64,000 nt of DNA. It comes from Barnesiella sp. An22. Lineage in GTDB: Bacteria; Bacteroidota; Bacteroidia; Bacteroidales; Barnesiellaceae. The DNA is taken from contig NZ_NFJR01000013.1 of the NCBI RefSeq assembly GCF_002159975.1, positions 21,559-85,558 on the forward strand, read 5' to 3'. Positions 52,566-62,101 of the stretch are shown in pieces (within the stretch, counting starts at the first letter, position 1; each line of letters starts with the position of its first letter). A program made the translations under genes and the position numbers. The notes below the pieces were generated by a model that did no database searches, was not told the DNA's origin, and saw only the letters and a program-made list of their open reading frames with translations.

Positions 52566-53594
52566 TTATTGAAATATTTCTATTTCGTTTTTACTAATCT
52601 TGTAGTGATAGTTAAACTTGTTGGTGGCCGCCATGATATTCATAATCTCGTTGATATTGTTCGACTCGATTACGAAGTCGCCGTAGAATATCATCTTTTT
52701 CAAGGTGTCGTCCTTGATGCTGATGTCGACATCGAAAGCCCGCTCCAGAGCTCGGGCAATAGTCTCCATGTTCTCTTCGTCGAAGTATAGGTGGCCGTTT
52801 ATCCAGGCGTTGGCATTTTTCACGCCATCGGTTTTCACGTGGGTGATTTTATTTCTTTTGTCGTAGTGGGCTATCTGGCCGGGTTTCAGGGAGGTTTTTC
52901 CTTGCGGGTTGAGCAGAGCCACCGACCCCTCCATGAGGGCTACCTTGATAAGGGTGTCCTCGGGATAGTTCCGGACGTTGAATTTCGTACCCAGAACTTC
53001 GACCTTGATGTCGTCTGATGTGACATGGAAGGGTAACTCCTTGTTCTTGTTGACCTCGAAATAGCCTTCGCCCTCCAGTTTTATATCCCGGTTGTCGACC
53101 CCGAATTTATTGTCGTAGGAGAGTTTGGAATCGGCGTTGAGCCATACGCAGGTACCGTCGGGAAGCGTAAGTTTCAGTTTCGACCCGCGGGGCGACTCCA
53201 GCGAGTAGGCCAACGGCTGCTGCGACAGTTGGTGATGGTCGGAGAAATAGATGGTACTCATACCGGCTACGAAGGCAATCACCAGACTGGCTGCAATATA
53301 GACGACCCGATGCCACAAGGGTCGAATGCGGGTGTGCTCTTTTTGTCGTTTTTCCTGGGCAATACGTTTTTTGAATTTCAAGAAAGCTCGCTCTTTAAGC
53401 CGATCGAAATCTTTTTTCTCCCGGAGCGAAGAGATGAGCCAGACTTGTTGAATTTCTGAGAAATAGGCTTTGTTCTCCTCATTCTCGTCAATCCAGTCTT
53501 TCAAGCGTTTCAAATCGGGAAGGGTAATTGTCCGATTCAGGAAAGAGAGAATCAGATTGTTTATCTGTTCGTTATGTCTATTATCGTGCTTCAT
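52566..53594 (-). CDS. FecR-family anti-sigma factor
   Basis: This inner-membrane signal transducer has 342 residues. The N-terminal cytoplasmic region would bind the sigma factor. One membrane segment spans about 92-112 (VVYIAASLVIAFVAGM). The periplasmic FecR domain follows (about 125-230: RGSKLKLTLPDGTCVWLNAD), then a DUF4974/STN-like end. It partners with the ECF sigma gene 65 nt upstream and, by inference, with the STN domain of the SusC in this locus. Confidence 0.94.
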   Translation of the reverse strand: MKHDNRHNEQINNLILSFLNRTITLPDLKRLKDWIDENEENKAYFSEIQQVWLISSLREKKDFDRLKERAFLKFKKRIAQEKRQKEHTRIRPLWHRVVYIAASLVIAFVAGMSTIYFSDHHQLSQQPLAYSLESPRGSKLKLTLPDGTCVWLNADSKLSYDNKFGVDNRDIKLEGEGYFEVNKNKELPFHVTSDDIKVEVLGTKFNVRNYPEDTLIKVALMEGSVALLNPQGKTSLKPGQIAHYDKRNKITHVKTDGVKNANAWINGHLYFDEENMETIARALERAFDVDISIKDDTLKKMIFYGDFVIESNNINEIMNIMAATNKFNYHYKISKNEIEIFQ

Positions 53595-53659
53595 ATTTCA
53601 AAAGAAAGACAGGTTTAATCGCTTCCAGGGTAGTATGAGAATCTTCTATTTAAGCATTT

Positions 53660-54304
53660 TTAAATATTTAGAAATTCCAACAACTTTTCAAGGGTTCCCG
53701 TTACAGGTATTTGGCTGGTTATCGACAGGAGCAAAAGAACCATCAGGTAATCTTTCAAGTCTATCCTTAGGCGAGAGAGTGCGTTTTTGATATGGTATTT
53801 TACCGTATTGACCGAAATTCCCATCTGGGCGGCAATCTCTTCGTATTTCATGTCGTGGTACCGGCTCATGACAAAAGCCTTTCGGCACTCCTCGGACAGG
53901 TTGTCGATAGCTGTGGCTATGGCGCTTTCGAGTTCGGTTTCGAGTATCTTTTCGAGCGGGTGTTCCTCTTCGATGAAATAGAACGACTCTATATCGGTGT
54001 AGTCTTGCAGCGAGTTGACCGATACCTCCTTGGCAATGTATTCCTGTTGCAGATAGTTGATAGCCCTATTTTTTACACTGCGTATAAGGTATGAACGCAG
54101 GGAGGTATGTATGTTCAGTTTTTCACGTATCTCCCAGATGTTGTATATCACATCTTCTACTACGGTTTCGGCCATGTCGTTGTCGCACAGGTAGCCCTTG
54201 GCGACAGCACACAGATAACCGTAATATTTGTCATAAATATATCGGAAGGCATCTTCTTCGCCTTTCTGCAAGTAATCTATAATATTTTCGTCGGTTATCT
54301 TCAT
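53660..54304 (-). CDS. ECF sigma factor of the glycan locus
   Basis: This is a 214-residue RpoE-like sigma-70 factor. Region 2 lies at about 15-85 (GEEDAFRYIYDKYYGYLCAV) and region 4 helix-turn-helix at about 130-180 (AFVMSRYHDMKYEEIAAQMG, SVNTVKYH). A hydrophobic tail ends the protein, as in many Bacteroidales ECF factors. It heads the minus-strand cluster and is divergent from the GH92 gene. It should activate the SusCD unit when FecR releases it. Confidence 0.95.
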   Translation of the reverse strand: MKITDENIIDYLQKGEEDAFRYIYDKYYGYLCAVAKGYLCDNDMAETVVEDVIYNIWEIREKLNIHTSLRSYLIRSVKNRAINYLQQEYIAKEVSVNSLQDYTDIESFYFIEEEHPLEKILETELESAIATAIDNLSEECRKAFVMSRYHDMKYEEIAAQMGISVNTVKYHIKNALSRLRIDLKDYLMVLLLLSITSQIPVTGTLEKLLEFLNI

Positions 54305-54345
54305 AGGGCCTTTTTAGCAGAGGGAGCATGTGATGAAACATAAGG

Positions 54346-54377
54346 CAAATATATGAAAATAAATTTATTTTTGTCAA
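54346..54377 (-). promoter_or_regulatory. Promoter of the ECF sigma-FecR pair
   Basis: Minus-strand TATATTTG (54346-54353) with TTG (54375-54377) 21 nt upstream. This is a housekeeping-type promoter, fitting a constitutive sensor. No equally clear promoter was seen for the divergent GH92. Confidence 0.6.
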
Positions 54378-54527
54378 GTCGGCATAGATATGTCACAAAG
54401 ATTTCATGAAAGGAGAATGGTTGATTTTTCTCTAAGGTCCATTTTTTTGAGGGTATGGTTTTGGGGGATGCTGCTTTGAAAGGTGTCTCATATAAAAACA
54501 CAATCATTCATCTTAAATTGTTTTATC

Positions 54528-57500
54528 ATGAGAAACGTAACCTTTCTTATTTTAATGTGCTTTTTGTCTTTTTTTACGCCGGCTTATGCGGTGTATGACA
54601 ATCTTTATTTGGTGGGTAATGCAACCGAAGCGGGGTGGAACCCCGATGCGGCTATTCCTATGGAACGGAGCGAAGCGGGTGTCTTTTCGTGGACGGGTAC
54701 GCTGACCGATTATAGCGTGGACCAGGCCCGATTCAAATTTCTGGTGGCTAACCGTTGGGAGCCGTCGATTACTTGTCGTTGCGACGTGTCGGGGCACTTG
54801 CTGGTCGAGCCGGGGGTCGAGTATGATTTGTATGAACGTCCTACGGCCAACGACGGATACGACAACGCTTTTCAAGTGGCGGTGACTGGTGTGTATACTC
54901 TTGAGGTGAACCTCAACACGATGAAGATGGTGTGCACGAAGCAGGATGAGACCGAGCGGGAGAATTGGGAGTATGTGCGTCCCGAGATCGGTGCCGATGG
55001 CGAGGGGCATGTATTCCCGGGTGTCTGCACGCCTTTCGGTCTGGTAAAACTGGGGCCCGATTGCGGCGACATGAATGCCAATGCCGGGTGGAGTAGCGGC
55101 GGTAATATACATGGCTTCAGTCATCTGCACGTGAGTGGAACCGGTGGAGGCCCCAAATATGGCAATATTTTGTTTCAGCCGATGACGGGCGACTTGAACT
55201 TGGCCGACTATTCGTCGGCTCGCACGGGCGAACGGTTCGGGCTGGATTTGTACGAAGTGACCTTGAGCAAATACAACATCGGTGTGCGGCTGACAGCATT
55301 GGACAGAGCGGGGTTCCACGAATATACGTTCCCGCAGTCGGCTTCGTCGAAGGTTCTGATTGATGCAGGCAGTTGCCTGACGCTGAATGTAGAGTCGCAA
55401 GAGTTGATGGCTTCGGGAGTAAAGATTCTTTCCGATCATGAAATCGAAGGCTACTCGACCGTTCGCGGGGGGTGGAATCTGGGAGACCCGTATACGGTCT
55501 ATTTTTATGCCATATTCGATACTCCGGCCGATGCGTATGCGGTGTGGCGTGGTACGTCGGTATTGACGGGTAACGAGGTCGATGCAACCGGTACCGAGAA
55601 GTCGGGAGCTTATTTCGAATTTAATACGACCGAGTCGCAGAAGATTCGGGCAAAGGTGGGCATTTCGTTTATCAGTACGGCCCAAGCCAGGGAGAATGTA
55701 TCGGGTCTGTCGTCATGGAGTTTCGATGAGGTACGTCAGGCAGGTATCGACCGATGGAACGAGGTGCTGAATACGGTAGATGTCGAGGGAACCGACAACG
55801 ACAAGACTATTTTCTATTCGGCTCTGTATCACGCCTATCTTCAGCCCAGCGACCGCACGGGCGAGAATCCGCTGTGGCAATCGGACGAACCTTACTACGA
55901 CGATTACTATGCGATATGGGATACGTTCCGCGCCACTCATCCGTTGTTTACGCTGCTTACTCCTTCGCGTCAGGCCGATATGGTGCGGTCTATGATCGAT
56001 ATTTATGAGCACGAAGGGTATATGCCCGACGGTCGCAGCGGTAACTGCAACGGCCGGGTGCAGGGGGGCTCGAACAGCGATATCCTGATAGCCGATGCAA
56101 TGGTCAAGAATCTGCCGGGTATCGACTATGAAAAGGGGTTGGCGGCCATGATCAAGAATGCCGAGGTAGAGCCTGCCGACCCTCGTAAAGAGGGCCGTGG
56201 CGGTGTCGAGGAGTATAACAGCAAGGGGTATCTGTCGACGGCTACCGAGCGTTCGGGGAGCCGCACCTATGAGTATTCCTATTGCGACTACGCCATTGCC
56301 ACGGTAGCCGGGAAGTTGGGCCAACAAGAGGTTTATGAGAAATACCTCGAGCGGTCGAACAACTGGAAGAATCTGTGGAACGACAACATCAACAGCTTGG
56401 GATTCAAGGGATTCTTGTGGCCGAAAAACAGTAACGGCGACTGGGTGAACGAACGGGACTACAACGTGTTCCGTCGCGACGGCTGGGAAGGTATCGTATA
56501 CGAGTCGTTCCCGTGGGAGATGTCGTTTTATGTGCCTCACGATGTAAACGGGCTCATTGCCCGCTGTGGCGGCAAGGAGACCTTCTTGCGTCGGCTGGAT
56601 ACCTATTTCACCCATGTCGAGAACGGATTCGACCAGGGCAGTTACATGGGGCTGTTCCAGATAAGCAACGAGCCGGCCTTCCTGGTACCGAGCCTCTATA
56701 ACTATGTGAACCGCCCCGACAAGGCTGCCGAGATTGTGCGCAAGGTCTTGAAAAACCGATACAACATATCGGCTACCGGGCTGCCCGGTAACGACGACTC
56801 GGGTTCGATGTCGGCCTGGTATATCTTCCATGCCATGGGCTTTTTCCCCAATGCGGGGCAAGATGTATACCTCATTTCGAGCCCGGTATTTGCACATACG
56901 ACCATTCGTCTCGAGAATGGAAATACGTTTGAAATCGTAGCTACGGGAGCCAGCGACAAGAATATTTATATCCAATCGGCCCGCCTGAACGGTGAACCGC
57001 TCGACCGCTGTTGGTTGCGTCACGACGAAATCGTGGCCGGCGGTACGCTCGAATTTGTCATGGGTGAGGAGCCCTCGACCTGGGCTTTCGATGGTGAAAC
57101 CCCTCCCTCTTCGCCGGTAGGCATCGACGAGGTGTCGCCTGAGATTGAGTCGCCCCAGGTCCGTATCCAGTCGTATAGTGCTCAGGTGGGGGAGAATGAA
57201 GCGGCTTATTGCCTTTTCGAAGAGCCTGAGAAATATGTAAAGTGGTGCGACAACAAGAGCACCGAGCCGTGGGTGATTTTCGAGTTGGCCGATGTCTATG
57301 AGGTCGACCGCTTCGTCTTTCGAGACTCCAAAACGGTAGAGGGCAACAACAACGTGCACTCCTATCGCATCTATACCAGTCTGACCGGCGCCGATGGCGA
57401 TTGGGAAGAGGTGGTGAACCGTAACGACGAAGCTGCCGGAAATGCCAACGTGAAGGACCATCGTCTGGCCGAACCGAAGGCCGCCCGATATGTCAAATTC

Positions 57501-58274
57501 TCCATGGAGCTCCCGACCGGCGAGAATGCCGTGCGTATCTATGGATTCGATATATATGGGCACTTGAAGGAGCGGGTCGATCGGGGTGCGCTGGTCAGCG
57601 TGGGCAAGACTTTTTTGAAGTCGTCGGGCTCCCGATCGTTTTACGCCAATGCCCGTCACCTGTTCGACGGTGTTACCGCCGATACCGAGTATCATTGGAC
57701 ATTCGACAAGTCGGCTGCCGACCGTCACTATTGTATCGTCGATCTGGAGGATGTCTACAAGGTGAATACCTTTAAGGTATATGACTCGGGACAGATTGAC
57801 GGATATAACGTCTATGTGGCTACCGAGTGTCCCGACCTTGATAAAGACAATGCGACCGACGGAAACGAAGGGTGGACTCTCGTCACCTCGGGCCTGAACA
57901 AGAACTGTAAATCCGTGACGATAGAGCCGGTCGAGGCCCGTTATGTGAAACTCGAGATACCGAGCGAGCATGTGGAAGGAGAATCGGCTTCGGTGACCGA
58001 GTTTGAGGTGTATCGAAGCGATACCCCGACAGGCATTGAAGCTACTGGAAACGAAGATTTTGCCGTCTATCCCAACCCGGTAAAGCGGGGAGAGTCGCTG
58101 CATTTGGTGGCACAAGGGCTCGTGAGTATCTATACGATAGATGGCAAGCCGGTGTGGAGTAGTTGGGTCGATGAGGCTGCAACACTCTCGACCGATGATT
58201 TTTTGCCTGGAATCTATTTGGGTCAGGTCAATGGCTTGGAAAGAAACGAATCGTTCAAGTTGATTGTGGAATAA
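54528..58274 (+). CDS. Secreted GH92 alpha-mannosidase with SusE/F-like, F5/8C and T9SS-like domains
   Basis: This is a large exo-alpha-mannosidase. The chosen start is 54528 (MRNVTFLILMCFLSFFTPAYA), giving a signal peptide and about 1248 residues. An N-terminal SusE/SusF-like beta domain (about 22-125: LYLVGNATEAGWNPDAAIP) comes first. The GH92 N-domain (GHVFPGVCTPFGLVKLGPDC) and catalytic domain follow, with WDTFRATHPLFTLLTP, ISNEPAF (likely general acid Glu) and GNDDSGSMSAWYIF. Two discoidin-like domains and a type IX-like tail (FAVYPNPVKRGESL) end the protein. GH92 enzymes are calcium-dependent and cut mannose from N-glycans or mannans. Confidence 0.93.
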   Translation: MRNVTFLILMCFLSFFTPAYAVYDNLYLVGNATEAGWNPDAAIPMERSEAGVFSWTGTLTDYSVDQARFKFLVANRWEPSITCRCDVSGHLLVEPGVEYDLYERPTANDGYDNAFQVAVTGVYTLEVNLNTMKMVCTKQDETERENWEYVRPEIGADGEGHVFPGVCTPFGLVKLGPDCGDMNANAGWSSGGNIHGFSHLHVSGTGGGPKYGNILFQPMTGDLNLADYSSARTGERFGLDLYEVTLSKYNIGVRLTALDRAGFHEYTFPQSASSKVLIDAGSCLTLNVESQELMASGVKILSDHEIEGYSTVRGGWNLGDPYTVYFYAIFDTPADAYAVWRGTSVLTGNEVDATGTEKSGAYFEFNTTESQKIRAKVGISFISTAQARENVSGLSSWSFDEVRQAGIDRWNEVLNTVDVEGTDNDKTIFYSALYHAYLQPSDRTGENPLWQSDEPYYDDYYAIWDTFRATHPLFTLLTPSRQADMVRSMIDIYEHEGYMPDGRSGNCNGRVQGGSNSDILIADAMVKNLPGIDYEKGLAAMIKNAEVEPADPRKEGRGGVEEYNSKGYLSTATERSGSRTYEYSYCDYAIATVAGKLGQQEVYEKYLERSNNWKNLWNDNINSLGFKGFLWPKNSNGDWVNERDYNVFRRDGWEGIVYESFPWEMSFYVPHDVNGLIARCGGKETFLRRLDTYFTHVENGFDQGSYMGLFQISNEPAFLVPSLYNYVNRPDKAAEIVRKVLKNRYNISATGLPGNDDSGSMSAWYIFHAMGFFPNAGQDVYLISSPVFAHTTIRLENGNTFEIVATGASDKNIYIQSARLNGEPLDRCWLRHDEIVAGGTLEFVMGEEPSTWAFDGETPPSSPVGIDEVSPEIESPQVRIQSYSAQVGENEAAYCLFEEPEKYVKWCDNKSTEPWVIFELADVYEVDRFVFRDSKTVEGNNNVHSYRIYTSLTGADGDWEEVVNRNDEAAGNANVKDHRLAEPKAARYVKFSMELPTGENAVRIYGFDIYGHLKERVDRGALVSVGKTFLKSSGSRSFYANARHLFDGVTADTEYHWTFDKSAADRHYCIVDLEDVYKVNTFKVYDSGQIDGYNVYVATECPDLDKDNATDGNEGWTLVTSGLNKNCKSVTIEPVEARYVKLEIPSEHVEGESASVTEFEVYRSDTPTGIEATGNEDFAVYPNPVKRGESLHLVAQGLVSIYTIDGKPVWSSWVDEAATLSTDDFLPGIYLGQVNGLERNESFKLIVE

Positions 58275-58300
58275 GGAATCCATTAGTTTGATAATTCAAA

Positions 58301-58350
58301 GGGGAGGATGAGGAGCTGCGCGAGAAGTACCTCGTCCTCCTCTTTTCATT
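58301..58350 (+). terminator. Terminator after the GH92 gene
   Basis: A 14-bp stem with G-T pairs (58301-58314 with 58331-58344), a 16-nt loop and a following T-rich stretch, 27 nt after the stop. Confidence 0.75.
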
Positions 58351-58478
58351 TTGCATGTTTCCGTGTATATCTCCCGCTCGAAATGCTTCAAAATTGTCGG
58401 GTTATGCCACGTTCTACCCAAAATAGTATTACATTTGCGGTGCCAATTATTTATTTGTTGAAGTAAAGAATCGATACC

Positions 58479-59897
58479 GTGCTGTTTAATTCCTTAGAAT
58501 TCATACTGTTTTTTCCGATAGTTTGCTTGGTCTACTTTTTGTTGCCAAAGCTCAAGTGGAGGACGCTTTTTCTGCTGGTGGCCAGCTACTATTTTTACAT
58601 GTGTTGGGAGCCTACTTATGCGTTGCTGCTGTTGACCAGTACGGCAATTACCTATGTTTCGGGGTTGTGTATGAGTCGTTTTCAAGAACAAAAGTGGCGC
58701 AAGACGGCCTTGGTTTCGGGAATCGTAATCAATCTGGGGATTTTGTTTTTCTATAAATATTACGAGTTTGCCGGGTCGCTCATTACCGATTTCTTTTCGT
58801 GGTTTGGGATTGGAATCAGCATACCTCAGTGGAATGTGTTGCTGCCGGTGGGAATTTCGTTCTATATATTCCAGGCCGTGGGATATGCGGTTGATGTATA
58901 TCGGGGTACGATAAAGGCCGAGAAAAACTTTATCGTCTATGCGCTCTTCATTTCGTTCTTCCCGCAGTTGGTTGCCGGACCCATCGAGCGGGCCAGGAAC
59001 ATGTTGCCCCAGTTCAAGGAGAAGCACAAGTTTTCGTACGAGAATTTCGATAGGGGATTGCGCTGGATGTTGTGGGGCTTTTTTATGAAACTCTGTGTGG
59101 CCGACCGCATTTCGACCTATGTCGATGCCGTGTACAACAATTATATGGAGCACTCGGGTACGAGTCTGCTGCTGGCAACCTTTTTCTTTACCTTCCAGAT
59201 TTATTGCGACTTTGCCGGGTATTCTCTCATAGCCATAGGCTCGTCGCGGATTATGGGATTCCACTTGATGGAAAACTTTCATCGTCCCTATTTCTCGAGG
59301 AGCATCAAGGAGTTTTGGCGGCGATGGCATATCTCGTTGTCGACCTGGTTTAAGGACTATCTGTATATTCCGTTGGGGGGAAATCGGGTGAGCCATTGGC
59401 GGCATCTGTGGAATCTGTTTGTCACCTTTCTGGTGAGCGGTATTTGGCACGGTGCCAACCTTACTTTTGTGCTGTGGGGTACTCTGCACGGACTGTATCA
59501 GGTGGTAGGGATTGAGAAAAACCGGTTGCTGCCTCAGGTGAAAGCGCCCCGGAAGCTGCATGCCGTATTGAATTGTTTAGTGACTTTTGTGCTGGTGATG
59601 TTTGCCTGGATATTCTTCCGGACCAACGATTTACATTCGGCCTTCGAAATTATCGGTCGCATCTTTACCCATCAGGGCGCCTTGTTTACTGGCGAGGGTA
59701 TCCCCTCGTTACTGCTGGGATTTATGTGTATCGGTATCCTCATGTTGAAGGAGTTGAAAGATGAGTTGTCGCTGAAAATTTACGCTCTGGATTCTCCTCA
59801 TTATGGTGTGCGCATCGCTTCGATGTCGCTCTTCCTTGCGTTTATCATCTTGTCGGCTTCGTTCGATGGAGGCGCTTTTATTTATTTTCAATTTTAG
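58479..59897 (+). CDS. MBOAT-family membrane O-acyltransferase (AlgI-like)
   Basis: This 472-residue integral membrane protein with about 11 hydrophobic segments belongs to the MBOAT family that moves acyl groups across the membrane to polysaccharides. Motifs include FFPQLVAGPIERARNMLPQ, FWRRWHISLSTWFKDYLYIP and the catalytic His in LVSGIWHGANLTFVLWG. The start is a GTG (58479) giving MLFNSLEFILFF, the usual family N-terminus. It leads a four-gene unit with tight spacing (12 nt to the next gene). Confidence 0.93.
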   Translation: MLFNSLEFILFFPIVCLVYFLLPKLKWRTLFLLVASYYFYMCWEPTYALLLLTSTAITYVSGLCMSRFQEQKWRKTALVSGIVINLGILFFYKYYEFAGSLITDFFSWFGIGISIPQWNVLLPVGISFYIFQAVGYAVDVYRGTIKAEKNFIVYALFISFFPQLVAGPIERARNMLPQFKEKHKFSYENFDRGLRWMLWGFFMKLCVADRISTYVDAVYNNYMEHSGTSLLLATFFFTFQIYCDFAGYSLIAIGSSRIMGFHLMENFHRPYFSRSIKEFWRRWHISLSTWFKDYLYIPLGGNRVSHWRHLWNLFVTFLVSGIWHGANLTFVLWGTLHGLYQVVGIEKNRLLPQVKAPRKLHAVLNCLVTFVLVMFAWIFFRTNDLHSAFEIIGRIFTHQGALFTGEGIPSLLLGFMCIGILMLKELKDELSLKIYALDSPHYGVRIASMSLFLAFIILSASFDGGAFIYFQF

Positions 59898-59909
59898 AAA
59901 CGGTCGGTT

Positions 59910-60884
59910 ATGAACAGAGATGTGATAAAGTGTATCAAAACCTGTGTCGCTCTGGTGGTGATTGTGATACTGCTCGATGTATTGTTCGGGCAGATCATGT
60001 CGTTCTATTCAAAGCGGTATGGTTTGCCGGGCGACTATGCCAAGATTGAGTATCTGTTCAGGCAGTCGCAAGACGATGTCTTGATTTTGGGCTCGTCGGT
60101 AGCCATCAACAGTTTTATGCCTGCCCCGATGATGGATAGTCTGGGCGTGTCGATATTCAATGGTGGATGTAACGCCCAGAACCTTGTCTTTTTCAGGTGT
60201 GTGGTCGACGGTGCGCTGAAACATCATCAGCCTCGAGGCATTATTTTGGTGTTGCAGCCCGATGAGTTGGCTTTTGACGATATGGGCAGAATCTCGTTGT
60301 TGAATCCGTATTACGGACAGAGTTCCCTGATAGATTCGACATTGGCGTTGCAGAACAATGGCAAAGCCGCCTTTTTCCTGCATTCCAATCTGTATAGATA
60401 CAATACGGTTTGGTTTCGCATATTGTTGCAGAGTTTCCTTCCCAAGGAAGAGATGGCCAACTATGGTTTTGTGGCCAAGCATAAGCCCCTGCTTTTACCT
60501 GAGTTTAATGACCTGGGCAGTAGACCCGACGACCGCTTTGTTGCACCGGATAAGTTGCAAAGCCTGCAAGCTATTATCGGACAGGTGCAGGCCGACGATG
60601 TAGAGTTGTTGGTCGTTATACCTCCCTGTTACAAGCGGTTGATGGCCGGGGGTAATCCATATTCGAAACAACTGCTGAAACAGGTGTGTCAAGAGCATGG
60701 TGTTCAGGTGATGGATTACAGCGAGATGGACTATTTTTGGCAGCGACCTGAATTGTTTTACGACAACTCGCACTTGAATGGCGAGGGGGCCAACGTCTTT
60801 ACACAGATGTTTATCGGCCAGATTTTGAAAAGTGAGTTTTACCAACGTGTAAAAAATAAGAGCGATGAATCGAATAAGAACTAA
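59910..60884 (+). CDS. Membrane-anchored SGNH-like protein of an acylation cassette
   Basis: This 324-residue protein has one N-terminal membrane segment (about 9-30: TCVALVVIVILLDVLFGQIM) and a periplasmic domain. It shows SGNH-like elements: LILGSSVAINSF (Ser) and YDNSHLNGEGANVF (Asp-His). This recalls AlgJ/AlgX or DltD-type partners of MBOAT enzymes that finish acyl transfer in the periplasm. No known family was clearly recognised. Its end overlaps the next gene by 20 bases. Confidence 0.72.
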   Translation: MNRDVIKCIKTCVALVVIVILLDVLFGQIMSFYSKRYGLPGDYAKIEYLFRQSQDDVLILGSSVAINSFMPAPMMDSLGVSIFNGGCNAQNLVFFRCVVDGALKHHQPRGIILVLQPDELAFDDMGRISLLNPYYGQSSLIDSTLALQNNGKAAFFLHSNLYRYNTVWFRILLQSFLPKEEMANYGFVAKHKPLLLPEFNDLGSRPDDRFVAPDKLQSLQAIIGQVQADDVELLVVIPPCYKRLMAGGNPYSKQLLKQVCQEHGVQVMDYSEMDYFWQRPELFYDNSHLNGEGANVFTQMFIGQILKSEFYQRVKNKSDESNKN

Positions 60885-61464
60885 ATTTTTGATTGTGATG
60901 ACGATGTTGATGGGTTTAGCCTCTTCGTGTTCCGACGATGGTGTATCCGAACTGTGCTTCGTAGGCGATTCGCTGGTAGCCGGTTGGGATGTGAAGTCGT
61001 CGTTCCCTACCCGTGTGGTGCGAAACGATGGCGTGAGCGGGGCCCATTTGGAAGATATTCTCACCTGGAATCTCGATTACCGGGGTAAAGATGTGGTGAT
61101 GCTCATCGGTACGAACAACTTGGGCTATGAATTTATCGACGAGCAGACGCGCCCGCAGTTCATTGCCGATTTTGTCGAGGAGTATCGACATACGATCGAG
61201 ACATTGGCTCCTCGTCGTGTCTTTGTCATCTCTATCCTCCCTCGCAGTGCCGAGAACGACGACAAGAATATTTCGCTATATATCCGTGAACTGAATGCGG
61301 CCCTTGAGCAAATGGTAGCCGCATTGGGTTATGGAACCTTCGTCGATGTGTATGACTATTTTCTGTACAAAGGGGGTATGAATATGAACTATTCGCTCGA
61401 CGGACTCCACCTGAACGATTTAGGTTATAATATATTGAATGTAAGATTGTCAAAAGAGTTATGA
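60865..61464 (+). CDS. SGNH/GDSL-hydrolase lipoprotein
   Basis: This 199-residue predicted lipoprotein has the lipobox ASSC (about residue 22). SGNH blocks are visible: CFVGDSLVAGW (Ser), SGAHLEDIL (Gly), LIGTNNLG (Asn) and DGLHLNDLGY (Asp-His). It is likely an acyl- or acetyl-esterase acting on the same glycan that the MBOAT enzyme modifies. It overlaps the preceding gene by 20 bases and the next by 4, so translation is coupled. Confidence 0.83.
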   Translation: MNRIRTKFLIVMTMLMGLASSCSDDGVSELCFVGDSLVAGWDVKSSFPTRVVRNDGVSGAHLEDILTWNLDYRGKDVVMLIGTNNLGYEFIDEQTRPQFIADFVEEYRHTIETLAPRRVFVISILPRSAENDDKNISLYIRELNAALEQMVAALGYGTFVDVYDYFLYKGGMNMNYSLDGLHLNDLGYNILNVRLSKEL

Positions 61465-62081
61465 AACTGAAATATCTGCTTTTAGGAATTGTCGCTTCGC
61501 TCGCTTGCAGCGGGTGGGCGCAGGTCGATACGCTCTCTGCAAAATCCGTTTTCGTAGGATTGCGAAACAACAAATACGTATTTGCCGGCTATCAATCGGG
61601 CAAATGGTCGGTAGGCCTTGAGAATACATTGTGGATACGCAACCCCAAAGAACAGTATATCCGGGCTGTCGGGGGCTATCGGCTCGATACGGGCCTGTGG
61701 GGTATGCTCTTTTTGGCCGATGCATTTGCCGGTGCCAACTATGCCGGCCGGTACTACGACGGGAGTGTGAAAGTCGGCTTGGACAAGACCTTGGACCGGT
61801 TCAGCTTTGGGGCCGGAGTCATGGCGCTTTACGATTCCGACCTGGGTTACAACACCTGTTATACGGTACATGCCGCTTGTCGCATCATTCAGGAAGCCTC
61901 GCTGGTCGTAGATATAACCAACATTCCAGAATACCGTATGCCCGAGCATCGCATCGTACCCGGGTTGTTGTTCCGGGCGCGTAAACTTTGGGTACGCCCC
62001 GAGCTCTCCATCCCGCTCAACGACAATATTCAGTTTACCCGGGTACTGCTCTCGTTCCGATACGACTTCTTATTGAAATAA
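61461..62081 (+). CDS. Secreted, probably beta-barrel protein of unknown function
   Basis: This 206-residue protein has a signal peptide (MKLKYLLLGIVASLACSGWAQ). The rest has alternating hydrophobic and polar residues with many Tyr/Gly, typical of outer-membrane beta-strands (WGMLFLADAFAGANYAGRYY, VLLSFRYDFLLK at the end). No family was recognised. It is coupled to the SGNH lipoprotein (ATGA overlap), so it likely works in the same acylation cassette. Confidence 0.7.
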   Translation: MKLKYLLLGIVASLACSGWAQVDTLSAKSVFVGLRNNKYVFAGYQSGKWSVGLENTLWIRNPKEQYIRAVGGYRLDTGLWGMLFLADAFAGANYAGRYYDGSVKVGLDKTLDRFSFGAGVMALYDSDLGYNTCYTVHAACRIIQEASLVVDITNIPEYRMPEHRIVPGLLFRARKLWVRPELSIPLNDNIQFTRVLLSFRYDFLLK

Positions 62082-62101
62082 TATAATCAATTGAATGACC
62101 T

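Noticed and set aside
55713..58283. An 856-codon open frame on the minus strand
   Set aside because: It is antisense to the GH92 gene, whose catalytic motifs are unmistakable.
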